64,000 nt of DNA from positions 113,558,987-113,622,986 of the forward strand of contig CM071571.1 in the NCBI GenBank assembly GCA_036426205.1, read 5' to 3'. Shown piece after piece: positions 46,611 through 56,103 of this stretch (position 1 is the first letter of the stretch; the number at the start of each line of letters is the position of its first letter). A program made the position numbers and the translations under genes. This stretch comes from Ascaphus truei (lineage: Eukaryota > Chordata > Amphibia > Anura > Ascaphidae). The notes below the pieces were generated by a model, which saw only the letters and a list, made by a program, of their open reading frames with translations, had not been told where the DNA came from and ran no database searches.

Positions 46611-46790
46611 ACAATATGCTGCTTGAATTGGAGGAGTGATAATTGGAGGCGATTGCATTGGAGAGCATGAAAGAATCCACCTCTAGGATCCTGTGATACA
46701 TACTCTTTTATATTTTTATTTCTATGTATTGAAATGTCATCCTCTATGTAGGATCCCCAACACTATTGTTAGACACAGCCACATTTTATT
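46604..46790 (-). repeat. Inverted copy of 35695-35870
   Basis: The reverse complement matches 35695-35870 across about 175 nt (landmarks GGATCCTACATA, CATTTCAATACATA and CAGGATCCTAGAGGTGGATT). It follows the LTR-like region directly. Confidence 0.75.
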
Positions 46791-47039
46791 TATTTTTGAC
46801 ACATTTTTATTACACATTTGAAAATACAAATACAATTTGAAAAACATGAGAGTACATCTAGTGCTCCCCACATCTTTGTACACTTTGTTACTTAGAGCTT
46901 TGAGGGGGTTCATTTGGGTTTGAGCTGTGAGCACTCTATTATATTAAAAATTCACATTGCCACACACTGTTATTATATTAATCACTTAGTTAGTCAAACA
47001 ACACCTAGTTTTTCTATTTATGTATTTGGGTAGCAAGAA

Positions 47040-47980
47040 AAAACAGGCTATTTACAGTAAAAACTAAATGAGACACAATTAGGCAAATTATTGATGGAGA
47101 GGAATTGAAAATGCACATAGACAGTAGGCTTAGCATTAGGGCTCAATGCCAGGTACAGAGTAGTAGTAGCAGCAGCAGCAGCAGAAAAGGCAAATAAAAT
47201 ATTATCTCGCATAAAATGGAGTATGGGTGTGAGGGAAGAAAGCATTGTTTTGCTACTGTATAAATCCTAAATAAGACCACAAATTGAATATAGAGTACAG
47301 CTTTGGGCAAAACATCATAAAAAAAGATATAATAGAACTGAAAAAAGTGCAGAGAAGAGCCACCAAATTAATAAAGGTGATTGGACATCTGATTTATGAG
47401 GAGATGCTAGCTAAATTAGATTGGTTTACATTAGAAAAAATATATTTAAGAGAGGATATGCTAACTATTTTACCAATATATTCAGGGTCAATACAAGGAA
47501 CTTTCAAGAAACTATTCATCCCAAGGATTGTATAAACAGAGGATTATCCCTTGAGATTGGAGGAAAGGAGATCTCACCAGCAACAAAGGAATTTATTTTT
47601 TTACAGTAAGGGCAGTTCAAATGTGGAATTCATTACCCATAGAGACAGTGATGACAATCGATGTCTTTAAGAAAAGGTTAGGCATCTTTTTAGAAAGGAA
47701 AGGTATACAGGAATATACCAAATAAGTAAACTTAGGAAGGATGTTGATCCAGGGAGAAATCTGATTGCCATTACGGGAGTCAGGAAGGAATTTATTTTTC
47801 CCCTTATGAGACATCATTGGATAATGTTTCAGTGTTTTATTTTGTTTGTCTTCCTCTGGATCAAACTACTATAAATACACATATAAGGTGAGTATCACTG
47901 TCGTCTACATTTAACATGGGTTGAACTTGATAGACATACTGTATGTTTTATTTCAACCACATTTACTATGCAAATATGTA
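47040..47980 (+). pseudogene. CR1-type LINE 3' part
   Basis: Frame 47284-47535 carries LKKVQRRATKLIKVIGHLIY and LDWFTLEKIYLREDM, the conserved C-terminal block of CR1 ORF2 (LE-VQRRATK, L-SLE-RR-R-D). A further out-of-frame match, KEFIFPLMR near 47785, precedes the 3' UTR. An AGC/AGT trinucleotide run interrupts it at 47160-47185. Stops and frameshifts throughout. Confidence 0.85.
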
Positions 47981-49020
47981 ATAGTACTCTCTTGTTGGAC
48001 CTTACAAAATACTCCAACCTATGATTAATCTATAATGCTACACAATATGCTTTATAGAACAATGTTATACAAAATGTACCATGAAATTCACATGAAACAT
48101 TTTAGTTTTATTACATTTTGCTCTATTTATCTTGAGCTAATTAACCTACATTTCTTCTGGGTGACAATTAATGTGTTTATCGATTCCATTCCCCTATCAA
48201 TTCTAATCACACCAGGAACCTGCATTTTTCATTTAATACTCCAAGCATGTACATAAATATAATACTGTTCTGTAGCAAATGTGGTGCTAGTAGAAAATAA
48301 CATAATAAACAATGTATCATAATAAACCTAATTCGTATAATTTTAAAATGGAATAGCAGTGATGACAGAGTGACAGAGTTATTCTATTTTGTCAAGTCAG
48401 ATAATGGGTACAATTTAACACTAATGCTGGTAGTTTTGTGTTTACTAAATTGCTATATAAACAAAAGAAACCACAGTGTAAATCCCTCCTTGAATTACTC
48501 TATCTACATTACTACATTTCACAGGGTTCCTTCATCTCAATTGCCATAAGTGGTTTATTTGTCCCTGCTTCCAATTAATAAACTGTGGAGAAGGATTAAC
48601 TTTTCTCCACCCAGTCACTCTAAAATAGACAAGCCTACAGTAGGTGGTAGCCTTCCAACAATATGCAGAATGGATATATTTTCTGTTCTGATACAAATCC
48701 ACAGTAGATAAGGAAAAGTTTTTTTTTTACTCTCATTAACACTTTGAAAATGCAAAAGCTTATATGGACAAGTAACAGTAGACTATCTCATTTTGAATTA
48801 CTGCAGACCCCCTTCTGTGTTAAACAGGTTGATCCTAGTGTTTGCCTAATCTTAAATAAATCCAAACCACCTTGGTTTTAAAAGCTTTTCAATAAGCATG
48901 GTTTAGTATATATTTCTATTGTAAATTTGCAACACTTTTTGACATCTCAGAAAAATATATGGAGAAACATAAGGTGACAGTGGGGTTAAAAAATAGCCAA
49001 AGAGTGTGGCCAACTCTCAG
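47981..49020. other. AT-rich DNA, nothing recognised
   Basis: No coding resemblance; short frames only. Confidence 0.45.
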
Positions 49021-49439
49021 AAGTAATCATGAAAAATGCAGTAGTTAAACCCCTTCAAAAGTATTTGCTTTGGAAAAACTTACTGCTGCGGCCAAGCTTA
49101 TTCTAAAGCTTAACCGCATTATTCTCTGTTTTTTCGTTTCTCCCGCCGAAATTGGCCGCGCGCCAACCGCATCTTGCGGCCGCGCGCGCCTGTTTCTTCA
49201 ATCAGCGCTGAATGGTGCCGAACATTAAAAGCGCCTGCGGCGCCGGGAAAAAAAAAAGCCCGCGTCAGAACGGGGTTTGAAATTACCTGCGGTGGCGGCC
49301 GCATTGGACTAAAGCGCGCCGCCACTCTAGTAGAGCTCTACTCACAAATCGTTCCGTATGCAGTTTATTGGAGTAAAATGTATCTGGTCCAATAAGGTGA
49401 GTAATAACTCGTGAAAGCATTGATATAAATATATATTTG

Positions 49440-49440
<1 letters not shown>
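49021..49440 (-). mobile_element. PLE 3' end, minus strand, carrying a GC-rich insertion
   Basis: The reverse complement of 49021-49082 plus 49328-49440 aligns with 54280-54458 (landmarks AGGGTTTAACTAC, GAGCTCTAC, GTTTATTGG and AGGTGAGTAATAACTC). The 245 bp at 49083-49327 have no counterpart in the other copy. Confidence 0.75.
49083..49327. mobile_element. GC-rich MITE-like insertion
   Basis: CpG-rich (GGCCGCGCGCC, GGCCGCGCGCGCC) in AT-rich surroundings. TA lies on both sides (49081-49082 and 49328-49329), and the empty site is visible in the inverted PLE copy at about 54391. The ends, CTGCTGCGGCC and the complement of GAGTGGCGGCG, are weakly inverted. Confidence 0.6.
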
Positions 49441-49494
<54 letters not shown>

Positions 49495-49497
49495 GTA
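49441..49497. repeat. AT microsatellite
   Basis: Alternating TA with one TTT interruption. Confidence 0.9.
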
Positions 49498-49499
49498 AC

Positions 49500-50282
49500 A
49501 AAAACATATAAAATCACAGCGCCATAAGATTAGTGATGGATAAAAGTTTATTCTAACTAAATAGATGGGAGGTGAGTAGCTGGTAATCAATACCATACAG
49601 CAATTGCAATACAAAACAAACACACAAACAAACAAACAAAAAATAAGACAAGGAACAAGGAAAGGGAAATGTAAACACCAGGAAAAAACATGAGGAGGGG
49701 AAAGCCAAATAATAAAATAAAATAAAACCTGGAATAAAAATAATGTAAAACACTGGAATACCCGAGCAGCTATCCACAGGAGCAACCCCCTTCCTCGAGT
49801 TTTCTATAAAACAAAAAGGGACAGCGCGGGCTCCATAGTGTTAATAGTTAAGGTTTTATTTAACATGAGCTAAAATTAGTTCACTCACAGCAATGAGGTT
49901 GGACATGCGCATCGGATAAAGCACCAGTGACCCGTTCTTTGACTGCTGGCATGGAGCTGTAGTCTCGTGGCTGCGTGCGAATCAATCTCTTCCATTCCTA
50001 CAACCGGGCACCTCCGTGATATGCGTCCATTCAACGGCGGTTCAGCCAATGAGGGCAAACCTACCGGCTCACTGCAGACCGGGGAATCAGCTGCATGTGC
50101 CGCCAGTCTCGCGGGCGCGCCTGCAGTAGAGGTAATGGGGCCTCAGCCTAAAACATGGAGTATAATAGGTTAACATGCAAGAGAGGTGTGGATCATGAAC
50201 AATTCACTAACCCGCACCTCACAGTTTGCATGTATATAGATTGGGTCAGAGCTAAGCTCTCAGGACCCTGACCTTACAAAAA
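49500..50282. other. Noncoding, probably PLE pseudo-LTR on the minus strand
   Basis: No protein. Poly-A-rich stretch 49600-49740, then a moderately GC-rich stretch 49900-50140. It adjoins a minus-strand hammerhead-like motif at 50420-50456. Confidence 0.3.

Positions 50283-50335
<53 letters not shown>
50283..50335. repeat. GA microsatellite
   Basis: About 26 GA units. Confidence 0.95.
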
Positions 50336-50336
<1 letters not shown>

Positions 50337-50419
50337 CCACTCCAGCAGGAGCAGACACAAGACAGCACTCAATGTAATTTAGAAAAATTGTATTCAAAAA
50401 TAAACATAGCACAAACAAG

Positions 50420-50456
50420 ACCAACGTTTCGGTCCTCGTGGGACCTTCCTCAGGGT
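50420..50456 (-). ncRNA. Hammerhead-ribozyme-like motif (PLE)
   Basis: Minus strand: CC, CUGAGGA (complement of 50447-50453), stem II GGUCC/GGACC with loop CACGA, GAAAC (complement of 50426-50430), GUU, GG. The core is intact and stem II is perfect; stem I is only CC/GG (plus A-U) and stem III minimal. An alternative pairing, ACAAGAC with GUCUUGU, could extend the fold. Confidence 0.5.
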
Positions 50457-50564
50457 GGTGTCTTGTGTCTGCTCCTTCTGGAGTGGATTATTTTTCTCTT
50501 ACTATTGGTATAGGACATGCACCGCAAACTGTTTATGGTATTGGGAGTGCCGGCTGCCCCATTT

Positions 50565-50610
<46 letters not shown>

Positions 50611-50649
50611 ATATATATATATATTTCTATAATGTGTATTCATCTTTTT

Positions 50650-52533
50650 AACTATTTCAGGTATCTTCATATATTCTAACCCACGCCGACTCTTTTCTGT
50701 CTTGTACTCTCTACTCAAACAACCCTCAGCTGCCTCTGCTTCTTCCTCCATCTCACCTCAGGACTTTGCTGACTATTTTAAGGAAAAGGTGGAATTCATA
50801 CGTCAGAACATCCCTTCTGTTTCCTCCTCCCATCCTACACCACTTCCTAACTCTCCTCCTGGCTTCCTTGACTCTTTTTCAGTGGTCTCATTAGAGGATG
50901 TGTCACGGCTAATCTCCTCTTCTCCCACTACCACTTCCCCTCTTGACCCTATTCCCTCCCATCTCCTAACACCTCTTGCTCCTACTATAATCCCTACATT
51001 AACACACATTTGTAACTCCTCCCTCTACTCAGGTACCTTTCCCTCCTCCTTCAAACATGCAACAGTTATACCATTACTCAAAAACAGCAAGCTTGACCCT
51101 ACCTGTCTTTCTAACTATCGACCTGCCAAAGACAGAGGTCATTACACTCTGCTCATATTACTTGACCTATCTTCAGTATTTGACACTGTGGACCAGCCTT
51201 TTCTCCTTCACAATCTCCATACTCTTGGTATTCATAACAAAGCTCTATCCTGGATCACCTCTTACCTCTCACATGGTACTTTCAGTGTCTTTTCTGCTAA
51301 CACATCCTCCTCTATCGATCTCTTTGTGGGGGTACCCCAGGTCTCTGTCCTGGGACCTTTTCTCTTTTCTCTGTACACACCTTCTCTAGGTGACATAATC
51401 ACATCTCTTGGGTTTAAATATCACATCTATGCTGAAAACACACAAATTTACTTTTCAACCCCTGAACTTACTCCTGCTGTACATACCAAACTTTCTGAAT
51501 GTCTCAATGTGATATCATCCTGGATGGCCACCTGCCGACTTAAAGTTAACATGGCAAAAACAGAGCTCCTCGTACTTCCTCCCAATCCGTGCCCTACTAC
51601 CTTCTTCCACATTACTATTGGAAGTACTATCATTCACTCAGTAGCCCAAGCACGCTGCCTAGGGGTAACACTCAACTCCTCTCTCACATTCAAAACGTAT
51701 CTAAAACCTGTCGCTTTTTCCTCCGCAATATTACAAACATACGCCCTTTGTTCTGTTGCTCGACTGCTAAAACACTGATTTAGGCCCTCATTCCCTCCCG
51801 TCTTGATTACTGTAAACTCCTGCTGTCCGGCCTCCCTGCCTCTCACCTGCTCCTCTACAATCTATCCTAAACACTGCTACCAGAATCACTCTACTCTTTC
51901 CAATATCTGTCTCAGCATCTCCCCTGCTGAAATCACTCTCCTGGCTTCCTATCAAATCCCACATCTCACACTCAATTCTCCTCCGCACTTTACACAAAGC
52001 TTTACACTCTTCTGCCGGTCCCTACATCTCAGCCCTAATTGATCGCTATGCACCATCCCAACTCTTGCGTTCTGCTCAAGGATGCCGTCTCGCTTTGTAT
52101 CTAAAGCCATCTCCCACATTAAACCTTTCTCACTGATTGCCCAACACCGCTGGAATGCCCTTCCCCTCAGTACCCGACTAGCATCCTCTCTATCCACCTT
52201 TAAGACCCACCTTAAGACACCCTTGCTTAAAAAAGCATATGAGTAGCACCGTGGCTAATACTATACACATGATACATTTAGCTTGGCCCCCTGAAGATGC
52301 ACTTACCAGAATGTCCTCCTACTGTCTCTGTACGTTCTCCCTACCTACCAATTAGATTGTAAGCTCTTCGGAGCAGGACTCCTCTTCCGAAATGTTACTT
52401 TTATGTCTGACGTACTTATTCCCATGATCTGTTATTTGTATTATTTGTTATTTATATGATTGTCACGTGTATTACTACTGTGAAGCGCTATGTACATTAA
52501 TGGCGCTATATAAATAAAGAAATACATGCATAC
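50650..52533 (+). mobile_element. L2 LINE, copy A
   Basis: ORF2 C-terminal half plus the complete 3' UTR. The UTR has GATTGTAAGCTC near 52352, TGTGAAGCGCTATG near 52483 and TAATGGCGCTATATAAATAA near 52498-52520, the classic L2 tail. The 5' end is truncated next to a TA microsatellite. Confidence 0.88.
50702..52247 (+). pseudogene. L2 reverse transcriptase, catalytically broken
   Basis: The open frame 50702-51778 includes SPQDFADYFKEKVEFIRQ, SPLDPIPSHLL and LKNSKLDPTCLSNYRP. It then jumps directly to HYTLLILLDLSSVFDTVD, so about 40-50 residues between fingers and motif A are deleted. The GVPQGSVLGP box has Val for Gly, and the catalytic YADD box is YAEN. After the stop at 51778 the C-terminal part continues out of frame to W-NALPLSTR and LLKKAYE near 52247. 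Not functional. Confidence 0.88.
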
Positions 52534-53147
52534 TGTGATGCCCACATATCGTTGTAGCATCTTTTAGTCCCAGATAAAGGCAGGAAACGTTGTATTTTCT
52601 ATGCAGTGGTTTATTTTCAGGGATTAAATCAAATGCTAACAGGCCCATTGTCCCTTTAAATCAAACAACACATAAAATAATACCTATTCCCTTTAGGGTA
52701 AGCTAACTACACCATAGCTTTCACCCTAACTAAATGCGTGGCCAGCTAAGCTGGTTCCCAAGCCAAAAATATGCCCTGACATATGCAACTATGTAACACA
52801 GTCTCTACATACAACAATAAAGTGTTTTTGCTTTTCTGTCAGTCCTTTGGAGCAGACATCCCTGCTTCAGATGTTGATCCCAGAGAAACTCCTCTGTATG
52901 TCGTCTGTTACCAGCTTCCGCAGCTGGGGAGCACTTTTGTCTCCCTCCTTCTCTGGGGAAAACAGTCTCTCAGCATAGCAGCTTTCAGTCTGTCTATTAA
53001 ACCACTTCCTTGTTCACTCATGGAGTCTGATTAACTCCATTAGTTAGCAGCTGCTGTTGGCTTCTCTTTGAGGAATTAGCTCTCTGTGGACTGGAAAGCA
53101 CACTTACTGCCCTGTTCCAACCCCTAGAGGACAGTGATGGTATCACA
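52534..53147 (+). mobile_element. Solo LTR, copy A
   Basis: 614 bp, starts TGTGATGCCC and ends GGTATCACA. It is flanked by ATAC at 52530-52533 and 53148-53151, a 4-bp duplication expected of retroviral-type integration. AATAAA near 52816 supports plus orientation. It sits right at the 3' end of the L2. Confidence 0.8.
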
Positions 53148-53164
53148 ATACATACAACTTTGGA

Positions 53165-53735
53165 AGATCTTTAATTAAGATCCGGTATTGAGACTGTACT
53201 TAGCAAACCTCCACGTTTTTCCTATTGGAGGGGCAAGAATATCTGGAACTAATTGGTATGGGTGGATTCTTTTAGTCCTGTTGAAAAAAATACCTATTTG
53301 CCAAATAGAAGAAATAGTTGGTGATCCTTTCTGCACTGCACACAGTCTAATTACATTTTTTAAGGGTGATCCTTTTCACCATCCAATGACAAATAAAAAA
53401 TTAAAGATACCATTTTTTTTACATGTGATTCATCATATGCAGTTTATTTGCTATGGTGCCCTTGTGGCAAAGCCTATCTTGGCAAAACTACCCAGCCAGT
53501 AAAAATATAGATTGCTGAACATAAACAAAAAATAAGGGAGGAACTCAGAAAAGTTGATTAAACATTTATGGATTACCCAGTTGCTAGGCCCTTCAGGATT
53601 AGCAAGACACAATGTTTCACAGCTAAGGTATCAAGTTATTGACACTGTAGGTCCACCCAGTAGAGATAGCGACAGGGAATGCCTCCTATTAGAAAGAGAA
53701 AGTACTGTAGGTGAATTTTCTTCTTAGGTTTGTTT
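53165..53735 (+). pseudogene. PLE RT end and GIY-YIG endonuclease, copy A
   Basis: Out-of-frame pieces in correct order: DPVLRLYLANL near 53180, PPRFSYWRGKN-like near 53210, GDPFCTAHSLITF near 53320, then a region around 53430-53530 with the features of the PLE GIY-YIG core (Y, CGKAYLGKT, R-EH). The terminal part has RECLLLERE near 53675. PLE endonuclease nicks target DNA for priming. Multiple stops and shifts. Confidence 0.75.
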
Positions 53736-54458
53736 AGACCCAAGAGCACAAATTAACCTTTGGATCTCAAATATTTTCTTTAAAATTAGTATTTGTTGAA
53801 TACAAATGTTGTTATAAATATTAATGGTCAAACAAATTCCAAGTTGTCCATAGATGGTGTCGATAATAAATGTTAGGAACTGATAGTATATGTTGGGTTA
53901 TATAGATGATTGAATTGTATTTTTTATTTATTCAAATGTGTTGGGGATTATCTAGTTTCTCATATATGAACTTTTTGACACATAAAACATTATAGAATAT
54001 GTAGGTGCAAAAACTTTAGGTGGGTATATATTGCTGCTATTATTAGGGTTGTTGATAAGCTGTGTATGTCTTTTCAGATGTGCTGCACTGTTATTTGCAC
54101 CTGATTGCTTCTGTAGCCCGATTCACTATGAGATCTTCTTATGCGTTTCACTTGATGCATTACATTGACAGGATTACGTCATCGTGTAAAGCTCACATTC
54201 TCACATAACCACGCAATATTTGCAGTTTACAGTATGTCATCATGTAGTTTTTGTGCTTTTTTTGTCATTGATTCTTGCATATAAATATCACTGCTTTCAT
54301 GAGTTATTACTCACCTGATGAAAGGTCCTTAATGGACTCTCTGATGTTTCACCAATAAACGGCATTCTGAACGAATTGTGTGTAGAGCTCTACTAAGTTT
54401 TTTTCTAAGCAAATACATTTTAAGAGGGTTTAACTACTACATTTTTCATGATTACTTT
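53736..54458 (+). mobile_element. PLE 3' noncoding end, copy A
   Basis: Follows the endonuclease. Includes CTGATGAAAGGTCC near 54310, which resembles a hammerhead core but lacks the GAAA arm. Its last 180 bp are inverted at 49021-49440. Confidence 0.6.
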
Positions 54459-55462
54459 TTGATATCTAACTGAACAGTGGTAAATATGAATATACAATAA
54501 TAACACAACTCACTTCTTTAAAAAAAAAAAAGCATAATAATTACTTCAGGTGCTAAGATTTTTGCCATTCGAAAAACCTGGGCAGGCATCTATCACATTT
54601 CATGTTATGCAATGATGCATACATTATTAGGCAAATATTACAGAGATAAACAGGTTATAATTCACAACGTGTACATATAAATGAACAGCATGAGAGGAAA
54701 AACCCTGTGGCTTGAAAATAATAATGTCTGATAGGTTTCTTTTATTAGCAGATTAAAGACATTTGTTTTACAACAATATGGAATCACTTAATGACCAGTA
54801 GAATCGTTTTGTACTTATTCTCAACAAATATAGTAATTGATACGAATGCTTAGGTAAGTATAGTAATTTATTTGGTTCAGTATTAATGCTTTTGGTAGCA
54901 AATTCCAACAGGCACATGTGTAACAAATCAACATTTGGAATATAACCACAATATTTACATTGAATAAAAAATACAAAGATAGCCCATTGCTAATATGACT
55001 AAAAAGAAGCAGTACATTATTTCTAAAAGAATGTAATACAGTTTTACATGCAAAATAACTGTATTTTTTATATTTATAAAGCTATGTTTTTTATATTAAA
55101 ATATAATTTTCCGATATAAAATTGCAAGGAAAGCTTAAAAACACATGCATAGAAATACAAATTGTGCCAAAGCATCCTTGTATTCGGTTTATAAATAGGG
55201 CATTTTTGTATGACCTGTCCAGGCCCTAATGTCTACTCTCCACCTTTTGAATGAAAAACACACAACACTTATTTGAGGAAACAAGGTCACAGCTTTATTA
55301 CATTATATCTACAATCAGGTGACCTTGCTAGACTGCCTGTCAGTTATTTTGAGCCCATGACATTACATTGCCGAGGCTCATAACGCATTCAGAACTCCGG
55401 ATCAGCAGTCAGATGATATGTACTGATGCAGCCACGAGTATCCGAACACTTGCCTTTGAAAA
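54459..55462. other. AT-rich DNA, nothing recognised (copy A)
   Basis: Repeated at 62900-63901. No gene or terminal repeat seen. Confidence 0.45.
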
Positions 55463-55565
55463 TCTGGGGATACTGGCACCCCATAACGGGGCCTGTAACT
55501 CCTGAAGTAGGGGGTCCCCGAGCCTGAAAACAATGCGGTTCAGCAGTGGAGCCCCCCTGCTCATC
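55463..55565. repeat. Diverged single arm of the 1629-1893 foldback family
   Basis: The shared order GGGGATAC, TGGCACCCCATAACGGGGCC, TAACTCCTGAAG, GGGGGTCC and AATGCGGTTC matches the right arm at 1780-1865. Confidence 0.7.
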
Positions 55566-56100
55566 TAAACTATTATAATTATAAATAAAGGTAATTGTGA
55601 AGAAGTTTGACATTTCAACGATAAGGCAATTTCTGTCCCCTGATGTTCGTGTATGTCCCCTTAGTTTCCTGGGGGTATCTGTTTTATAATCCATGGAAGG
55701 AGTCATTTCCTAAACTATAGTATGGTTTTAAATTTTGGGGGATATATTTGTTGATTGGTATCTTTATGGAGATGGTAGTGTAGGGGTTAAGTGCTGAAAT
55801 GCTGAAGTGATGATAATTAGTCAACCTCCTGACAATCATTGTACTCACACTTTCGCGTGTCAATTTTAATTGTTCACCCTATAAAAAGCGCCCATTTTCA
55901 GGATCATGTGTCGGTGCTGTTGGGAGGAAGGGCAAGATAGACTGGACTTAGTGGTAGGAGGAGAGAGCTGTTAATTTGTGAGTTGTCAGTGATTATTGAG
56001 TGAGTTGTCTTGTGATATTATATTTGTTTCTCTACATTTTTGTATTGTTAGTGTGAAAGAACTTTGTTAGTGTGTCATTTTTGTTTATATTTGTTTTTTG
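55566..56100. other. Upstream region of the Myb/SANT-like gene
   Basis: Mostly AT-rich. Contains the TATA box listed separately and no open frame with family resemblance. Confidence 0.4.
55880..55887 (+). promoter_or_regulatory. TATA box upstream of the Myb/SANT-like gene
   Basis: CTATAAAAAGCGCC, about 220 bp before the first coding-like sequence at 56104. No initiator or other element identified. Confidence 0.4.
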
Positions 56101-56103
56101 TGA

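Larger units (their letters stand above)
50335..55565. repeat. Duplicated block, copy A
   Basis: Aligns end to end, in the same orientation, with 58797-64000. Offset is about 8465 bp at the left and 8439 bp at the right. Contains PLE noncoding sequence, an L2 LINE, a solo LTR, a PLE endonuclease fragment and AT-rich DNA. Copy A has the more intact reading frames. Confidence 0.93.

Noticed and set aside
49119..49325. Minus-strand frame in the CpG-rich block at 49.1-49.3 kb considered as a CpG-island exon
   Set aside because: The block is absent from the inverted copy of the same PLE end and is flanked by TA, so it is better explained as an inserted repeat.
54310..54352. CTGATGAAAGGTCC..GGACT considered as a further hammerhead motif
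   Set aside because: The second core strand reads GTTTC instead of GAAAC on the same strand, so the catalytic core cannot form.
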